DNA of 64,000 bases from Litchfieldella qijiaojingensis (GTDB lineage Bacteria; Pseudomonadota; Gammaproteobacteria; Pseudomonadales; Halomonadaceae), in the NCBI RefSeq assembly GCF_014651875.1, contig NZ_BMXS01000007.1, positions 104,673 through 168,672 on the forward strand, given 5' to 3'. Positions 23,940-32,591 of the stretch are shown in pieces. The notes under the pieces were generated by a model. It was not told the origin of the DNA. It worked only from the letters and a program-made list of their open reading frames with translations, and made no database searches. The position numbers and the translations under genes were made by a program. The first letter of the stretch is position 1. Every line of letters starts with the position of its first letter.

Positions 23940-25769
23940 ATGAGAGAAGCTGTAGCTGACATCGAAACCAATGGGTTTCTCGATGTACTCACCACTGTGC
24001 ATTCACTGTGTTATGGCAATGAAGATGGAATCGACTCCTGCACTAATGATAGCAAGGAGTTCATTGGCGTCGAGGTCGGGCTTCGAGCCCTAATGAAGTT
24101 CGACAAGGTTGTCTTTCACAATGGCATAAAGTTCGACTTACCCGCGATTCAAAAAGTCTATCCCTGGTTCGAGCTTCGAGAAGATCAGTTGGTTGATACC
24201 CTGGTCCTATCTCGGCTTATCTGGCCAGACCTAGCTGACCGGGACTTTAAGTTAATCAAGAAGGGGAAACTCCCTCCTCGCCTTCGTGGGTCTCACTCCC
24301 TGGAAGCCTGGGGCTATCGTCTTGGGCTTCATAAAGGTGACTACGCCAAGGAGATGGAAGAGAGTGGGCTTGACCCTTGGGCCGAGTGGAATCCTGAGAT
24401 GCAGTCTTACTGTGAACAGGATGTTGTAGTCACTCGGGCTCTCTGGAAGTTGATCAAGTCGAAGAACTACTCGCCCCGAGCGATTGAACTCGAACATCGG
24501 TTCTGCCACGTAGTTGCTAAGCAAGAACGATTCGGCTTCAAGTTTGACAAGGACAATGCGGTCCAACTGTACACCGAACTGATGGGCCGTAGGTCTGAAC
24601 TCGATGCTCAACTCCAAGAGTTCTTCCCGCCTTGGTACGTGAAAGTCTGTGATCAAACTCCCAAACGGAATAACCGAAAGCTGGGATACGTCGAAGGCTG
24701 CACGTTCACCAAGATCAAACTCGAAGAGTTCAACCCTGGAAGCCGCCAACAAATAGCTGCCCGCCTGAAGAGTAACTACGGATGGGAACCGAAAGACTTC
24801 ACGGACACAGGCGAAGCGAAAGTCGATGAGACTGTTCTTGAGGGACTGTCCTATCCACCAGCCAAACTTCTGGCTGAGCGGTTCACTGTCGAGAAGAGAA
24901 TCGGACAGATCGCTGAAGGCCAAGCCGGTTGGTTAAAGCTGGAGAAGAACGGGAGGATACATGGAAGTGTTAATACGAATGGGGCTGTCACAGGTCGCTG
25001 TACCCACTCCTCCCCCAATATGGCCCAAGTGCCTTCTACTGGCGCTCCTTATGGTCATGAGTGCCGAAGCTGCTTCACAGTGGATGAAGGTTATGTCCTG
25101 ATCGGTTGTGATGCCAGCGGCCTTGAGCTGCGTTGTCTGGCGCACTACATGGCTCGTTGGGATGAAGGCCGATATGGCGAGATCATCCTGAAGGGAAGCA
25201 AGGAAGATGGCACCGACATCCATACGATGAACCAGAAGGCAGCCGGTCTGCCGACTCGGGATAATGCCAAGACGTTTATCTATGGATTCCTCTATGGAGC
25301 TGGTGACGCCAAGATCGGTTCAATAATCGGTAAGGGTCCGAAAGCTGGCAAGAAGCTCAAGCAAGAGTTTCTCCGTAAGACTCCCGCACTGAAGAAACTC
25401 AAGGAAGCCATCGAGGCAACCGTCAAGAAGCGCGGTTATCTCATTGGGATTGATGGGCGGAAACTTCATATCCGCTCTCAACACGCTGCGCTGAATACCC
25501 TTCTGCAATCTGCCGGGGGATTGCTAGTAAAACAAGCCACGGTAAATCTTTACGACAATCTATCCGCTGCTGGATATGAATGGGGAAAGGATTGGGCAAT
25601 GGTCGCCCACGTTCATGACGAGTTCCAACTTCAAGTTTGTGAAGAGATTGCTGAGGAAGTTGCAGCCATCGCAGTTCAATCATTCCGACAAGCCGGTGAG
25701 CAATTCAACTGGCGAATTCTTATCGACGGCGAAGCGCAGATCGGTAAGTCCTGGGCAGAGACTCATTGA
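23940..25769 (+). CDS. DNA polymerase I family (T7 gp5-like)
   Basis: Replicative family-A polymerase with a 3'-5' exonuclease. Exonuclease residues Asp7 and Glu9 (ADIETNGF) and the SYCEQDVVVT motif are present; polymerase motif A is GCDASGLELR (Asp391), motif B RDNAKTFIYGFLYG, motif C VHDE (Asp560). 609 residues against 704 in T7. Part of the shortfall is in the thumb loop that binds thioredoxin in T7: the stretch between the WY and FNPGSR landmarks is about 35 residues shorter here. Confidence 0.96.
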   Translation: MREAVADIETNGFLDVLTTVHSLCYGNEDGIDSCTNDSKEFIGVEVGLRALMKFDKVVFHNGIKFDLPAIQKVYPWFELREDQLVDTLVLSRLIWPDLADRDFKLIKKGKLPPRLRGSHSLEAWGYRLGLHKGDYAKEMEESGLDPWAEWNPEMQSYCEQDVVVTRALWKLIKSKNYSPRAIELEHRFCHVVAKQERFGFKFDKDNAVQLYTELMGRRSELDAQLQEFFPPWYVKVCDQTPKRNNRKLGYVEGCTFTKIKLEEFNPGSRQQIAARLKSNYGWEPKDFTDTGEAKVDETVLEGLSYPPAKLLAERFTVEKRIGQIAEGQAGWLKLEKNGRIHGSVNTNGAVTGRCTHSSPNMAQVPSTGAPYGHECRSCFTVDEGYVLIGCDASGLELRCLAHYMARWDEGRYGEIILKGSKEDGTDIHTMNQKAAGLPTRDNAKTFIYGFLYGAGDAKIGSIIGKGPKAGKKLKQEFLRKTPALKKLKEAIEATVKKRGYLIGIDGRKLHIRSQHAALNTLLQSAGGLLVKQATVNLYDNLSAAGYEWGKDWAMVAHVHDEFQLQVCEEIAEEVAAIAVQSFRQAGEQFNWRILIDGEAQIGKSWAETH

Positions 25770-25788
25770 TAAATCGAGGAGAGACAAG

Positions 25789-26040
25789 ATGCGAGTTCAT
25801 TACAAGCCGAAGATGATCGATAAGATTCGGGACGAGATTCTCAAGGCAAAGGAATTGGATCGTGAGATTGATTTCATCGAGCTGACTGATGGAGAAATGT
25901 TCCGGTTTAGGCGGGAGTTGAACTCTTACGGGGCGGCTATGCCGATGCGCGCCCGTCCTTTCCAGACTCAGATCGAGTACATGGGAGTGAGTGTAGTTAA
26001 GGAATCCCCTGTAGATGATGAGGAAGAGGAGTTGTTCTGA
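25789..26040 (+). CDS. Hypothetical protein
   Basis: 83 residues beginning MRVHYKPKMIDKIRDEILKA with a GGAGAG ribosome site and ending in an acidic tail (DDEEEELF). Not recognised. Its stop overlaps the next start, placing it in the DNA polymerase-ThyX operon. Confidence 0.6.
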   Translation: MRVHYKPKMIDKIRDEILKAKELDREIDFIELTDGEMFRFRRELNSYGAAMPMRARPFQTQIEYMGVSVVKESPVDDEEEELF

Positions 26041-26282
26041 TGCGCAACGTCGCTTACTTCGTCGGTGGTCCTGAAGACCTGACCAAGAGGGTTCTATATG
26101 AGCCTCTTCCGGTTATCCGGTTCCCTGAGTTGCTACCTCTCGATTCAGTCCGACTTGATGCTGCCGGTGAAGAGCCGGTAGATGTCCCGTTCCGAACCCA
26201 CAACTACGAGCGGATGCACCACCACCGTTCTTTCTCGACTCAAGAAGATGTCTTCATTTACGTCTACATGGGGAACCGATAA
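26040..26282 (+). CDS. Hypothetical protein
   Basis: 80 residues, no recognised domain. Overlaps its neighbours by one base on each side (TGATG, TAATG). The motif RTHNYERMHHHRSF is rich in His and Arg but matches nothing I know. Confidence 0.6.
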   Translation: MRNVAYFVGGPEDLTKRVLYEPLPVIRFPELLPLDSVRLDAAGEEPVDVPFRTHNYERMHHHRSFSTQEDVFIYVYMGNR

Positions 26283-27001
26283 TGCACGCTCAATATAAAG
26301 ACCATATGGGTGATGATCTTCGGGTAGTCGACGCCGCCCGCGTGTCGTTCGCTAATGAATCTTGGTACATCAATGAAGAATATGTACCGGATAAAAACTC
26401 CAAGCACTTCGAGGCGTGGCTTCGGTACGCACTAGTAAATGTCCGTCATGATCGTCCGACACTTTCAGTTGGTGACTTCGGTCTCATTCAGTTTCTCGCT
26501 GAGCATGGCCACTGGACTCCTTTTGCTCATCCACAGATTTCCCTTCGGATGAAAGCTCCGGTGCCTATCAGGACTCAGTGCTTCAAGCATAAGCAAGGCT
26601 TCGTGGAGAACGAAGAGAGCCGCCGGTATATCTCTTCCCGCCCTGAACTATTCATGCCTGAAGAGTTTCGCTCAAAGGCGGCAAATGCCAAACAAGGTTC
26701 ATCCGGTACTCACTCTAGGTCTACTCCTTGGAAGGCATTCTACAAGGACATCTGTGAGGAGGCTATCGATGGATATGTCGCCATGGTCGAAGACGGAATT
26801 GCACCTGAACAAGCTCGCTTCATCTTGCCGCAGGGAGTTCAAGTCCAATGGATATGGACTGGATCACTGGCTGCTTTTGCTCGGTTCGTCCGACAGAGAA
26901 CTGACAGCCATGCCCAAGGTGAAATCCAAGAGTTGGCGTCCGATGTTAATGACATCCTCCAACCTTTCTACCCGATCTCCTGGGAGGCTCTAACGAGATG
27001 A
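26282..27001 (+). CDS. thyX: FAD-dependent thymidylate synthase
   Basis: Makes dTMP from dUMP with methylene-tetrahydrofolate and a flavin. The ThyX fold is seen in RVSFANES, the start of the ThyX motif as a variant (CFKHKQGFVENEESRRYIS), and the C-terminal RLPQG-like ARFILPQGVQVQW and FVRQRTDSHAQGEIQELA. The motif Arg-His-Arg reads Lys-His-Lys here. 239 residues. Lets the phage raise the dTTP supply. Confidence 0.9.
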   Translation: MHAQYKDHMGDDLRVVDAARVSFANESWYINEEYVPDKNSKHFEAWLRYALVNVRHDRPTLSVGDFGLIQFLAEHGHWTPFAHPQISLRMKAPVPIRTQCFKHKQGFVENEESRRYISSRPELFMPEEFRSKAANAKQGSSGTHSRSTPWKAFYKDICEEAIDGYVAMVEDGIAPEQARFILPQGVQVQWIWTGSLAAFARFVRQRTDSHAQGEIQELASDVNDILQPFYPISWEALTR

Positions 27002-27825
27002 GTGAAACAATCGCACTTCTCGATGGTGACATCTTCGCGTATGAGCAAGCAGCCAGTGCTGAAGAGCCTATCCATTGGGGTGATGGTTTCTGGACTCTCC
27101 ATGCGTTTGAAGAGCCAGCCATCACAAAGTTGGACGATAGGGTCTCCAAAGCGGCTGAAGCTGTAGGAGCTGACAGAATCATCATTGCGTTATCCGATGA
27201 TGAAAACTGGAGGAAGGACGTACTGCCCACCTACAAGGGCAACCGTGATGGTGTCCGTAAGCCGATGCTCCTGAAACTCCTGAAGGAACATCTTCAAGCT
27301 GAATATGAGTGCTTCATCCGGCCAAAACTTGAAGCTGATGATGTCCTGGGAATCCTAGCCACTTGGAAAAAGCTCAAAGGTGACAAGGTGATCGTCACTA
27401 AGGATAAGGACTTACTGACGATTCCTGGGAAACATTATGTGCTTCATAAGGATGAGCATCTCGAAGTGAGTCAGGAAGAGGCCGACAACTGGCATCTCAT
27501 TCAGGCGCTCACTGGCGATCCTACAGATAACTATTCGGGCTGTCCTGGGATTGGCGAGACAGTTGCCAGACAGATTATCGAAGAGCCATTCGAGTGGGAG
27601 CAATACGAGCATGAGTTCAAAAGTGGTAAACGGAAAGGACAAACAGAACTCCGGTGGCGGAAAGTCGAAGCGGAAAGTCTCTGGTCCGCTATCGTCTCGC
27701 AATTCCGTAAGGCAGGTCTGGGTGAGGAAGAAGCACTGACTCAAGCGAGGGTAGCCCGTATTTGTCGAGCTGACGATTATGACTTTAAACGTAAAGAGGT
27801 GAAGCTATGGAGCCCAAAGCAGTAA
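26998..27825 (+). CDS. 5'-3' exonuclease (T7 gp6-like)
   Basis: Flap/5' exonuclease that removes primers and degrades host DNA. Acidic metal-binding residues appear in LLDGDIFAYE, LEADDVLG and VIVTKDKDLLT, followed by the helix-hairpin-helix region GCPGIGETVARQII. 275 residues. Overlaps thyX by four bases. Confidence 0.9.
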   Translation: MSETIALLDGDIFAYEQAASAEEPIHWGDGFWTLHAFEEPAITKLDDRVSKAAEAVGADRIIIALSDDENWRKDVLPTYKGNRDGVRKPMLLKLLKEHLQAEYECFIRPKLEADDVLGILATWKKLKGDKVIVTKDKDLLTIPGKHYVLHKDEHLEVSQEEADNWHLIQALTGDPTDNYSGCPGIGETVARQIIEEPFEWEQYEHEFKSGKRKGQTELRWRKVEAESLWSAIVSQFRKAGLGEEEALTQARVARICRADDYDFKRKEVKLWSPKQ

Positions 27826-28436
27826 CTCTCAAGCCTGGAGATTGCGTCCTCTACCGAGACATCGAGTCTCACGAACAGGCCAAGGCTATAGCGGACGGCT
27901 TCATTGCCGCAGGAGCCACGGCAGGAATCGGATACCCGTATCTGGAGAACGAAGAAGGCTGGAAGTGTATCTACTGGTGTAAAGAATCGAACGGAGTTAG
28001 CAGGAACTGTTTTGAATTAAGCTTAAATGAGCATGACTGTTATCGCCGATTAACTCCTGAACAGGTCATTATCAGCCACCCTGTGAAACCTCAGACTTCT
28101 ATTCGGGGGCATCGTGCGGATTTCGTGATCGTCGATGAAGTAAACCAACCGTCCCACTACAAGCGCGAGGCCGACGACAAGCTCATAGACGTTCGGGACG
28201 CCATCCTTTCGATGGACAAGAACGATCCACCCGATATTCTCAACTTGGAGTGCATCGAAGGGATGGTCTCCTGTCTCTCAACTGTCGATCAGATTCGTGG
28301 CTATCTCCGTGGGAACTCCTTCAAGTATCGCTGGAGATATGAGGACAAGGACCGCGTGAAGAGTCTCAAAAAGGCTGCGTGGTATGAGCGTCGTCTGGAG
28401 AAACTGGAAGAAGTCGAGGAGAAGTACAGTGCTTGA
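27807..28436 (+). CDS. DUF3310-domain protein, possible nucleotide kinase (T7 gp1.7-related)
   Basis: 209 residues. The C-terminal half has the DUF3310 pattern (VNQPSHYK, LECIEGMVSCL, GYLRGNSFKYRWRYEDKD, KKAAWYERRLEKL), a domain found in T7 gp1.7, which is a nucleotide kinase. The N-terminal 110 residues are not recognised. It overlaps the exonuclease and the MazG-like genes, in a run of nucleotide-metabolism genes. Confidence 0.6.
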   Translation: MEPKAVTLKPGDCVLYRDIESHEQAKAIADGFIAAGATAGIGYPYLENEEGWKCIYWCKESNGVSRNCFELSLNEHDCYRRLTPEQVIISHPVKPQTSIRGHRADFVIVDEVNQPSHYKREADDKLIDVRDAILSMDKNDPPDILNLECIEGMVSCLSTVDQIRGYLRGNSFKYRWRYEDKDRVKSLKKAAWYERRLEKLEEVEEKYSA

Positions 28437-28755
28437 GTCTCTTGAAGTCGCAGTCGTGGAGTGGGCCAAGGAGAAAGGAATCTTCGAGGCTGCCGATCCT
28501 CTGGCACAAATGAAGAAGACCTACGAGGAAGTCGGTGAGCTGGGAATGGCTGTCGCCCTTAGTGACCATATCGACGGTGACGATGGGGATATTGATGAAA
28601 TGCTCATCGACGGTATTGGCGACGTGACAGTCACTCTGATCATTCAAGCCCACATGCGGGGGCTAACTCTTGGTCAGTGTCTTGCCCACTCCTACCACGT
28701 TATCAGTAAACGGACAGGCCGAATGGTCGATGGAGTATTCGTGAAGGATGAATGA
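28429..28755 (+). CDS. MazG-like nucleotide pyrophosphohydrolase
   Basis: Small all-alpha NTP pyrophosphatase, thought to clean the nucleotide pool or lower ppGpp. The MazG-type metal motif is seen as KTYEEVGELGMA and then DEMLIDGIGDVTVTL. GTG 28429 with a GAGGAGAAG ribosome site gives 108 residues; ATGs further upstream lie inside the previous gene. Confidence 0.75.
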   Translation: MLESLEVAVVEWAKEKGIFEAADPLAQMKKTYEEVGELGMAVALSDHIDGDDGDIDEMLIDGIGDVTVTLIIQAHMRGLTLGQCLAHSYHVISKRTGRMVDGVFVKDE

Positions 28756-30553
28756 TTACCACGGTATTAAGCTCCACTCGGAGCGAGATAAACAACTCAC
28801 AGAGATAGCCCGAGACTTGCTCTCGGGTTTTTATTTAGGGAAACAGGAAACTTATCAAGTAGCTCTGGCACGTCCAGCTCTAGCTTTCAGTGATGACTTG
28901 GAGATGGCTCAGGACATCTATAATGATATCTCCAAGGGATGGGCCATGTACTCCTCCCCTATCCTCTCCAACGCTCCTGAGCCCGGAGAGAAACCGAAAG
29001 CCATGCCTATCAGTTGCTTCTTGGGATACGTCCCTGACACTCGGGAGGGGCTGGTAGAGCATCAAGAAGAACTCGCTTGGCTATCCATGCTTGGTGGTGG
29101 TGTCGGCGGTCACTGGGATCACATTCGCTCCGTCTCGGAGAAGTCCGTGGGACCACTGCCACACATCAAGATTGCCGACAGTGCAGTCGAAGGCTTCCGT
29201 CAGGGGAAAACCCGCAAAGGCTCTTATGCAGCCTATCTCGATGTTTCTCATCCAGACATCTTGGAGTTCCTCTATATGCGGACGCCGACAGGTGGAGACA
29301 TCAATCGGAAGTGTTTCAACATCCATCATGCGGTGAATCTCACCGATGAATTCATGGAGGCGTGCTTACGAGATGATGAGTGGAGTCTTCGCTGTCCTCA
29401 TAGTGGTCATGTTACTGACAATCTTAGCGCTCGTGATCTGTTTCAATGGATTCTTGATACTCGCTTCAGGACTGGGGAGCCGTACCTCAACTTCATCGAC
29501 ACTGCGAACCGACACCTGCCGGATGTCCTCAAGAAGCTCGGCCTCAAGATCAACGGATCGAACCTCTGTAACGAAATCCACCTTGCTACGAACGAAGAAC
29601 GGACAGCCGTCTGTTGTCTCTCAAGCGTCAACCTTGAACGTTATGACGAGTGGAAGCGTGACCCGGAGTTCATCAAACGGTGGATCAGGTTCCTCGATAA
29701 CGTCCTGACGTTCTTCATCGAGAATGCTCCAAGTGAAATGCACAAAGCCGTCTATTCGGCATATCGGGAGCGCTCTATTGGCCTGGGGGCGATGGGATTC
29801 CACTCATATCTCCAGTCCAAGATGATTCCCTGGGAGACGTTTGAAGCCCAGCTCCACAACAAAGCAATGTTTGGGTATATCAGTCGGATGGTTAAGGAGG
29901 CGACCTATGAACTTGCGGAAGAGCGTGGCGAAGCTCCCGACATGGAAGGCACTGGTCGTCGTAATGCTCATCTCCTGGCTATCGCTCCGAATGCCAACTC
30001 AGGCTTACTGTGTGGGACCAGTCCCAGTATCGAGCCGTTACGAAGCAACGCCTTCTCCCAGCGCACAAGAGCGGGAACGCACTTGGTCAAGAATCGACAC
30101 TTGCAGCGAATCCTTGAGTCTCACGCGCCAAGTGACGCAATGCTTCTGGCACTCGGTCTTAACGTCGATGACTGGCTGGCTGAACAATGGCAGTCCATCG
30201 TCTTGGAGAACGGTTCAGTCCAACATCTGGACTACCTGACAGACCACGAAAAGAGAGTCTTCAGGACCGCCTTTGAGACTGATCCTGAGTGGACTGTAAT
30301 CCATGCTGCTGATCGTCAGCCGATGATCTGCCAGGGACAATCGGTCAACTTGTATTTCCCCTTCGAGACCCCTCGCCACAAAGTCTTGATGACTCATCTT
30401 CTGGCATGGAAGCGCGGACTCAAAGGTCTCTATTACCTCCGAACTGAGTCTGGTTTCACTGGAGATAAGGTCTCCAAGTCAGTCGAGCGGAATGCACTTA
30501 AAGACCATCAACCCACGGACGATCAAGAGGAGTGTGCAGCATGTCAGGGCTGA
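28748..30553 (+). CDS. nrdA: Ribonucleotide reductase class I, alpha subunit
   Basis: Reduces ribonucleotides to deoxyribonucleotides. Active-site residues are in place: Cys90 (MPISCF), Asn272-Cys274-Glu276 (NLCNEIHL), Cys289/290 (CCLSSVNL), the radical-transfer tyrosine pair YYLRT and the C-terminal redox cysteines CAAC. At 601 residues it is much shorter than the 761-residue E. coli enzyme, because the N-terminal ATP-cone is missing, so dATP feedback inhibition is probably lost (inference, a known feature of phage enzymes). Confidence 0.95.
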   Translation: MNDYHGIKLHSERDKQLTEIARDLLSGFYLGKQETYQVALARPALAFSDDLEMAQDIYNDISKGWAMYSSPILSNAPEPGEKPKAMPISCFLGYVPDTREGLVEHQEELAWLSMLGGGVGGHWDHIRSVSEKSVGPLPHIKIADSAVEGFRQGKTRKGSYAAYLDVSHPDILEFLYMRTPTGGDINRKCFNIHHAVNLTDEFMEACLRDDEWSLRCPHSGHVTDNLSARDLFQWILDTRFRTGEPYLNFIDTANRHLPDVLKKLGLKINGSNLCNEIHLATNEERTAVCCLSSVNLERYDEWKRDPEFIKRWIRFLDNVLTFFIENAPSEMHKAVYSAYRERSIGLGAMGFHSYLQSKMIPWETFEAQLHNKAMFGYISRMVKEATYELAEERGEAPDMEGTGRRNAHLLAIAPNANSGLLCGTSPSIEPLRSNAFSQRTRAGTHLVKNRHLQRILESHAPSDAMLLALGLNVDDWLAEQWQSIVLENGSVQHLDYLTDHEKRVFRTAFETDPEWTVIHAADRQPMICQGQSVNLYFPFETPRHKVLMTHLLAWKRGLKGLYYLRTESGFTGDKVSKSVERNALKDHQPTDDQEECAACQG

Positions 30554-31509
30554 TGTCCTATAGCCAGACTTACAAACCATTCAACTACCCGCATTACGTC
30601 GAGCGAGCCATCGACCACGACTCGGTTCACTGGATCGAGCATGAGACTTCGCTTCAACGTGACGTGAACCAATGGAAGGATGGAACAGTCACCCCGGAAG
30701 AGAAGGACCATATCACTCAGATTCTCCGTCTGTTCACTCAGTCTGATGAAGCTGTTGGCGGTGCTTATGTGGATGTGTTTCTCCCACGAGTGAAGAACAA
30801 CGAGGCACGTATGATGATGCTCTCGTTTGCTCACCGGGAGACCATCCACCAGCGGGCTTATGCCTTGCTCAACGACACCTTGGGGCTTCCTGAGTCGGAC
30901 TACTCGGCATTCCTTGAGTTCGAGGAGATGGCCGAAAAGATTGAGTTCATGCAGGACTTTGATCCTGACACTGAGCGAGGCTTTGGGCTGGCCCTGGCCA
31001 AGACTGTTCTCAACGAAGGCGTATCACTGTTCTCAGCGTTTGCCCAACTGTTGAACTATCAGCGTCCTGAAGCTGGCTCCAAGATGCTCGGCATGTGTGA
31101 AGTCGTGGAGTGGTCCATCCGTGACGAGACGCTTCACGTCCAAGGCATGTCAGAACTGTTCCGTGAATATTGCAACGAGCATCCGCATATCGTCGATGAT
31201 GAGTTCAAACGGACTATCTATTCGATGTATCGGGAAGCCGTGGACTTGGAGGACAGGTTCATTGACTTGTCGTTTGCTCTCGGTGGTCCGAAAGAGATGA
31301 CTGCTGAGGAGACCAAGCAATACATCCGGTTCATCGCTGACCGTCGTCTCATTATGTTGGGACTCAAAGCCAACTATGGGGTGAGTAACCCATTCCCTTG
31401 GATTGATCATATTGTGTCTGGCGATTCCCAAAAGAACTTCTTTGAGGGTCGAGTCACCGATTATAACGCCAAAGGAATGATTGGTGATTGGAACTGGCCT
31501 GAACAATAG
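30541..31509 (+). CDS. nrdB: Ribonucleotide reductase class I, beta subunit
   Basis: Di-iron tyrosyl-radical subunit. Metal and radical residues in RETIHQRAY (Glu, His and Tyr in the E115-H118-Y122 pattern) and IRDETLHVQG are kept, so the radical tyrosine is present. ATG 30541 with AAGAGGAG is the likely start (322 residues). It overlaps the alpha gene; no phage thioredoxin or glutaredoxin gene was seen, so host reductants are needed. Confidence 0.94.
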   Translation: MSGLMSYSQTYKPFNYPHYVERAIDHDSVHWIEHETSLQRDVNQWKDGTVTPEEKDHITQILRLFTQSDEAVGGAYVDVFLPRVKNNEARMMMLSFAHRETIHQRAYALLNDTLGLPESDYSAFLEFEEMAEKIEFMQDFDPDTERGFGLALAKTVLNEGVSLFSAFAQLLNYQRPEAGSKMLGMCEVVEWSIRDETLHVQGMSELFREYCNEHPHIVDDEFKRTIYSMYREAVDLEDRFIDLSFALGGPKEMTAEETKQYIRFIADRRLIMLGLKANYGVSNPFPWIDHIVSGDSQKNFFEGRVTDYNAKGMIGDWNWPEQ

Positions 31510-31526
31510 AGCCCACCCAAGGAGAG
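31504..31526 (+). promoter_or_regulatory. Phage RNA polymerase promoter (copy 7)
   Basis: CAATAGAGCCCACC plus CAAGGAGA, overlapping the nrdB stop. It stands before the virion-gene block. Confidence 0.8.
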
Positions 31527-31528
31527 CC

Positions 31529-31549
31529 AGGGGGTGAAACCCCCTCTTT
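31529..31549 (+). terminator. Stem-loop after promoter copy 7
   Basis: AGGGGGT / ACCCCCT with a 3-base loop, then TCTTT. Terminator or transcript 5' stabiliser. Confidence 0.6.
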
Positions 31550-31559
31550 AGGAGTATCT

Positions 31560-31742
31560 ATGAGTTTATCTTCAAGGGTTCCTCAAGACCTTCTTAAAGA
31601 GCTGGACCAAAGATTCCCCAGTCAATGTCCTGACATCAATGATAGTGAACGACAAATATGGATTAACAAAGGGAAGCGCGAAGTGGTTGAGTTCTTGAAG
31701 CTGGTCTATGAGGAGCAAAACGAGAACATTCTACAGGAGTAG
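31560..31742 (+). CDS. Hypothetical protein
   Basis: 60 residues beginning MSLSSRVPQDLLKELDQRFP, preceded by AGGAG. Small proteins of this type at the head of the structural block are common in T7-like phages; function not known. Confidence 0.6.
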   Translation: MSLSSRVPQDLLKELDQRFPSQCPDINDSERQIWINKGKREVVEFLKLVYEEQNENILQE

Positions 31743-31745
31743 CCA

Positions 31746-31985
31746 ATGTGCATGAGCGCCCCGGACATGCCGGACCCTCCTAAGCCGCCTGAACCAGCTC
31801 CGCCACCTCCCCCTCCGGCACCTCCGGCCCCGCCAGCCACTCAGTCAGCAGCGGAGAAGCAATCTGCCCCTGAGAAACCCGGCTCGAAGAAAGGCCAGAA
31901 GAATCGAAGGGATCGGGACAGTCTTCGGATTCCGAAGAAACAGTCCAAAGGACTTAACTTGCCTGGATCGGGAGGACAAGGTTAA
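31746..31985 (+). CDS. Proline-rich virion-associated protein (T7 gp7.3-like tail)
   Basis: 79 residues; residues 10-32 are nearly all Pro and Ala, then a basic segment and a C-terminus DSLRIPKKQSKGLNLPGSGG. The ending resembles the SL..(S)GGGINI end of T7 gp7.3, a small tail protein. Assignment rests on position and this tail only. Confidence 0.6.
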   Translation: MCMSAPDMPDPPKPPEPAPPPPPPAPPAPPATQSAAEKQSAPEKPGSKKGQKNRRDRDSLRIPKKQSKGLNLPGSGGQG

Positions 31986-32581
31986 TGGCAGTAAGAGACT
32001 CTCGACGCCGAAACAAAAGGTCTAGCACTGAGACTACCACCAGGGTTGAGCGTAGAGTCCCGGTGAAGCGGAAAGTAGGTCGAAACGAGACCAAAACTTA
32101 CACCGCCTACCAGAATCATAAAGGGCTTTATATCGACGGCGGTTCCAGTCCTGTCGGCAGCTATGACACCAAGAATCCTGATTTTGTCCGTAAAGACGGT
32201 CGTTGGCAATCGTCTAAAGGGACTGTCACAAACATCAACTGGGCAGATTCTCTCGACCGAACAGGTGATGCGTATGCCAACGGATGGGAAGGAAAGGCTA
32301 AGGTCGATGTAACGAACACCGTCTACGACACAAAGACTAGCTATCAGACTAAGACGGATGTTCAGAAAGATCGAAGCTTAAAGGCGTTGGACCGTCTCGA
32401 CAATGATGAGGAAGACGGTAAGAAACGCAAGGCCGACATCAAGAAGAAGGGCCGGAGCAAACTCCGTATCCAACTCAAAGCTGATCCTTCTGCTGGCCGT
32501 CTCAAAGATCAACCCGTCAAGAAAGACAAGAAGGCTGGAGCCCAAGGCGGCGGAAAGTCTGGCCTGAACATTCCCCGGTAA
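31985..32581 (+). CDS. Basic virion-associated protein with the same C-terminal motif
   Basis: 198 residues, strongly basic. Its C-terminus (SKLRIQLKAD ... GGKSGLNIPR) repeats the LRI...GLN(I/L)P pattern of the gene just upstream, so the two probably share an assembly or tail-docking signal. Rest not recognised. Confidence 0.6.
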   Translation: MAVRDSRRRNKRSSTETTTRVERRVPVKRKVGRNETKTYTAYQNHKGLYIDGGSSPVGSYDTKNPDFVRKDGRWQSSKGTVTNINWADSLDRTGDAYANGWEGKAKVDVTNTVYDTKTSYQTKTDVQKDRSLKALDRLDNDEEDGKKRKADIKKKGRSKLRIQLKADPSAGRLKDQPVKKDKKAGAQGGGKSGLNIPR

Positions 32582-32591
32582 GAGGTAATCA

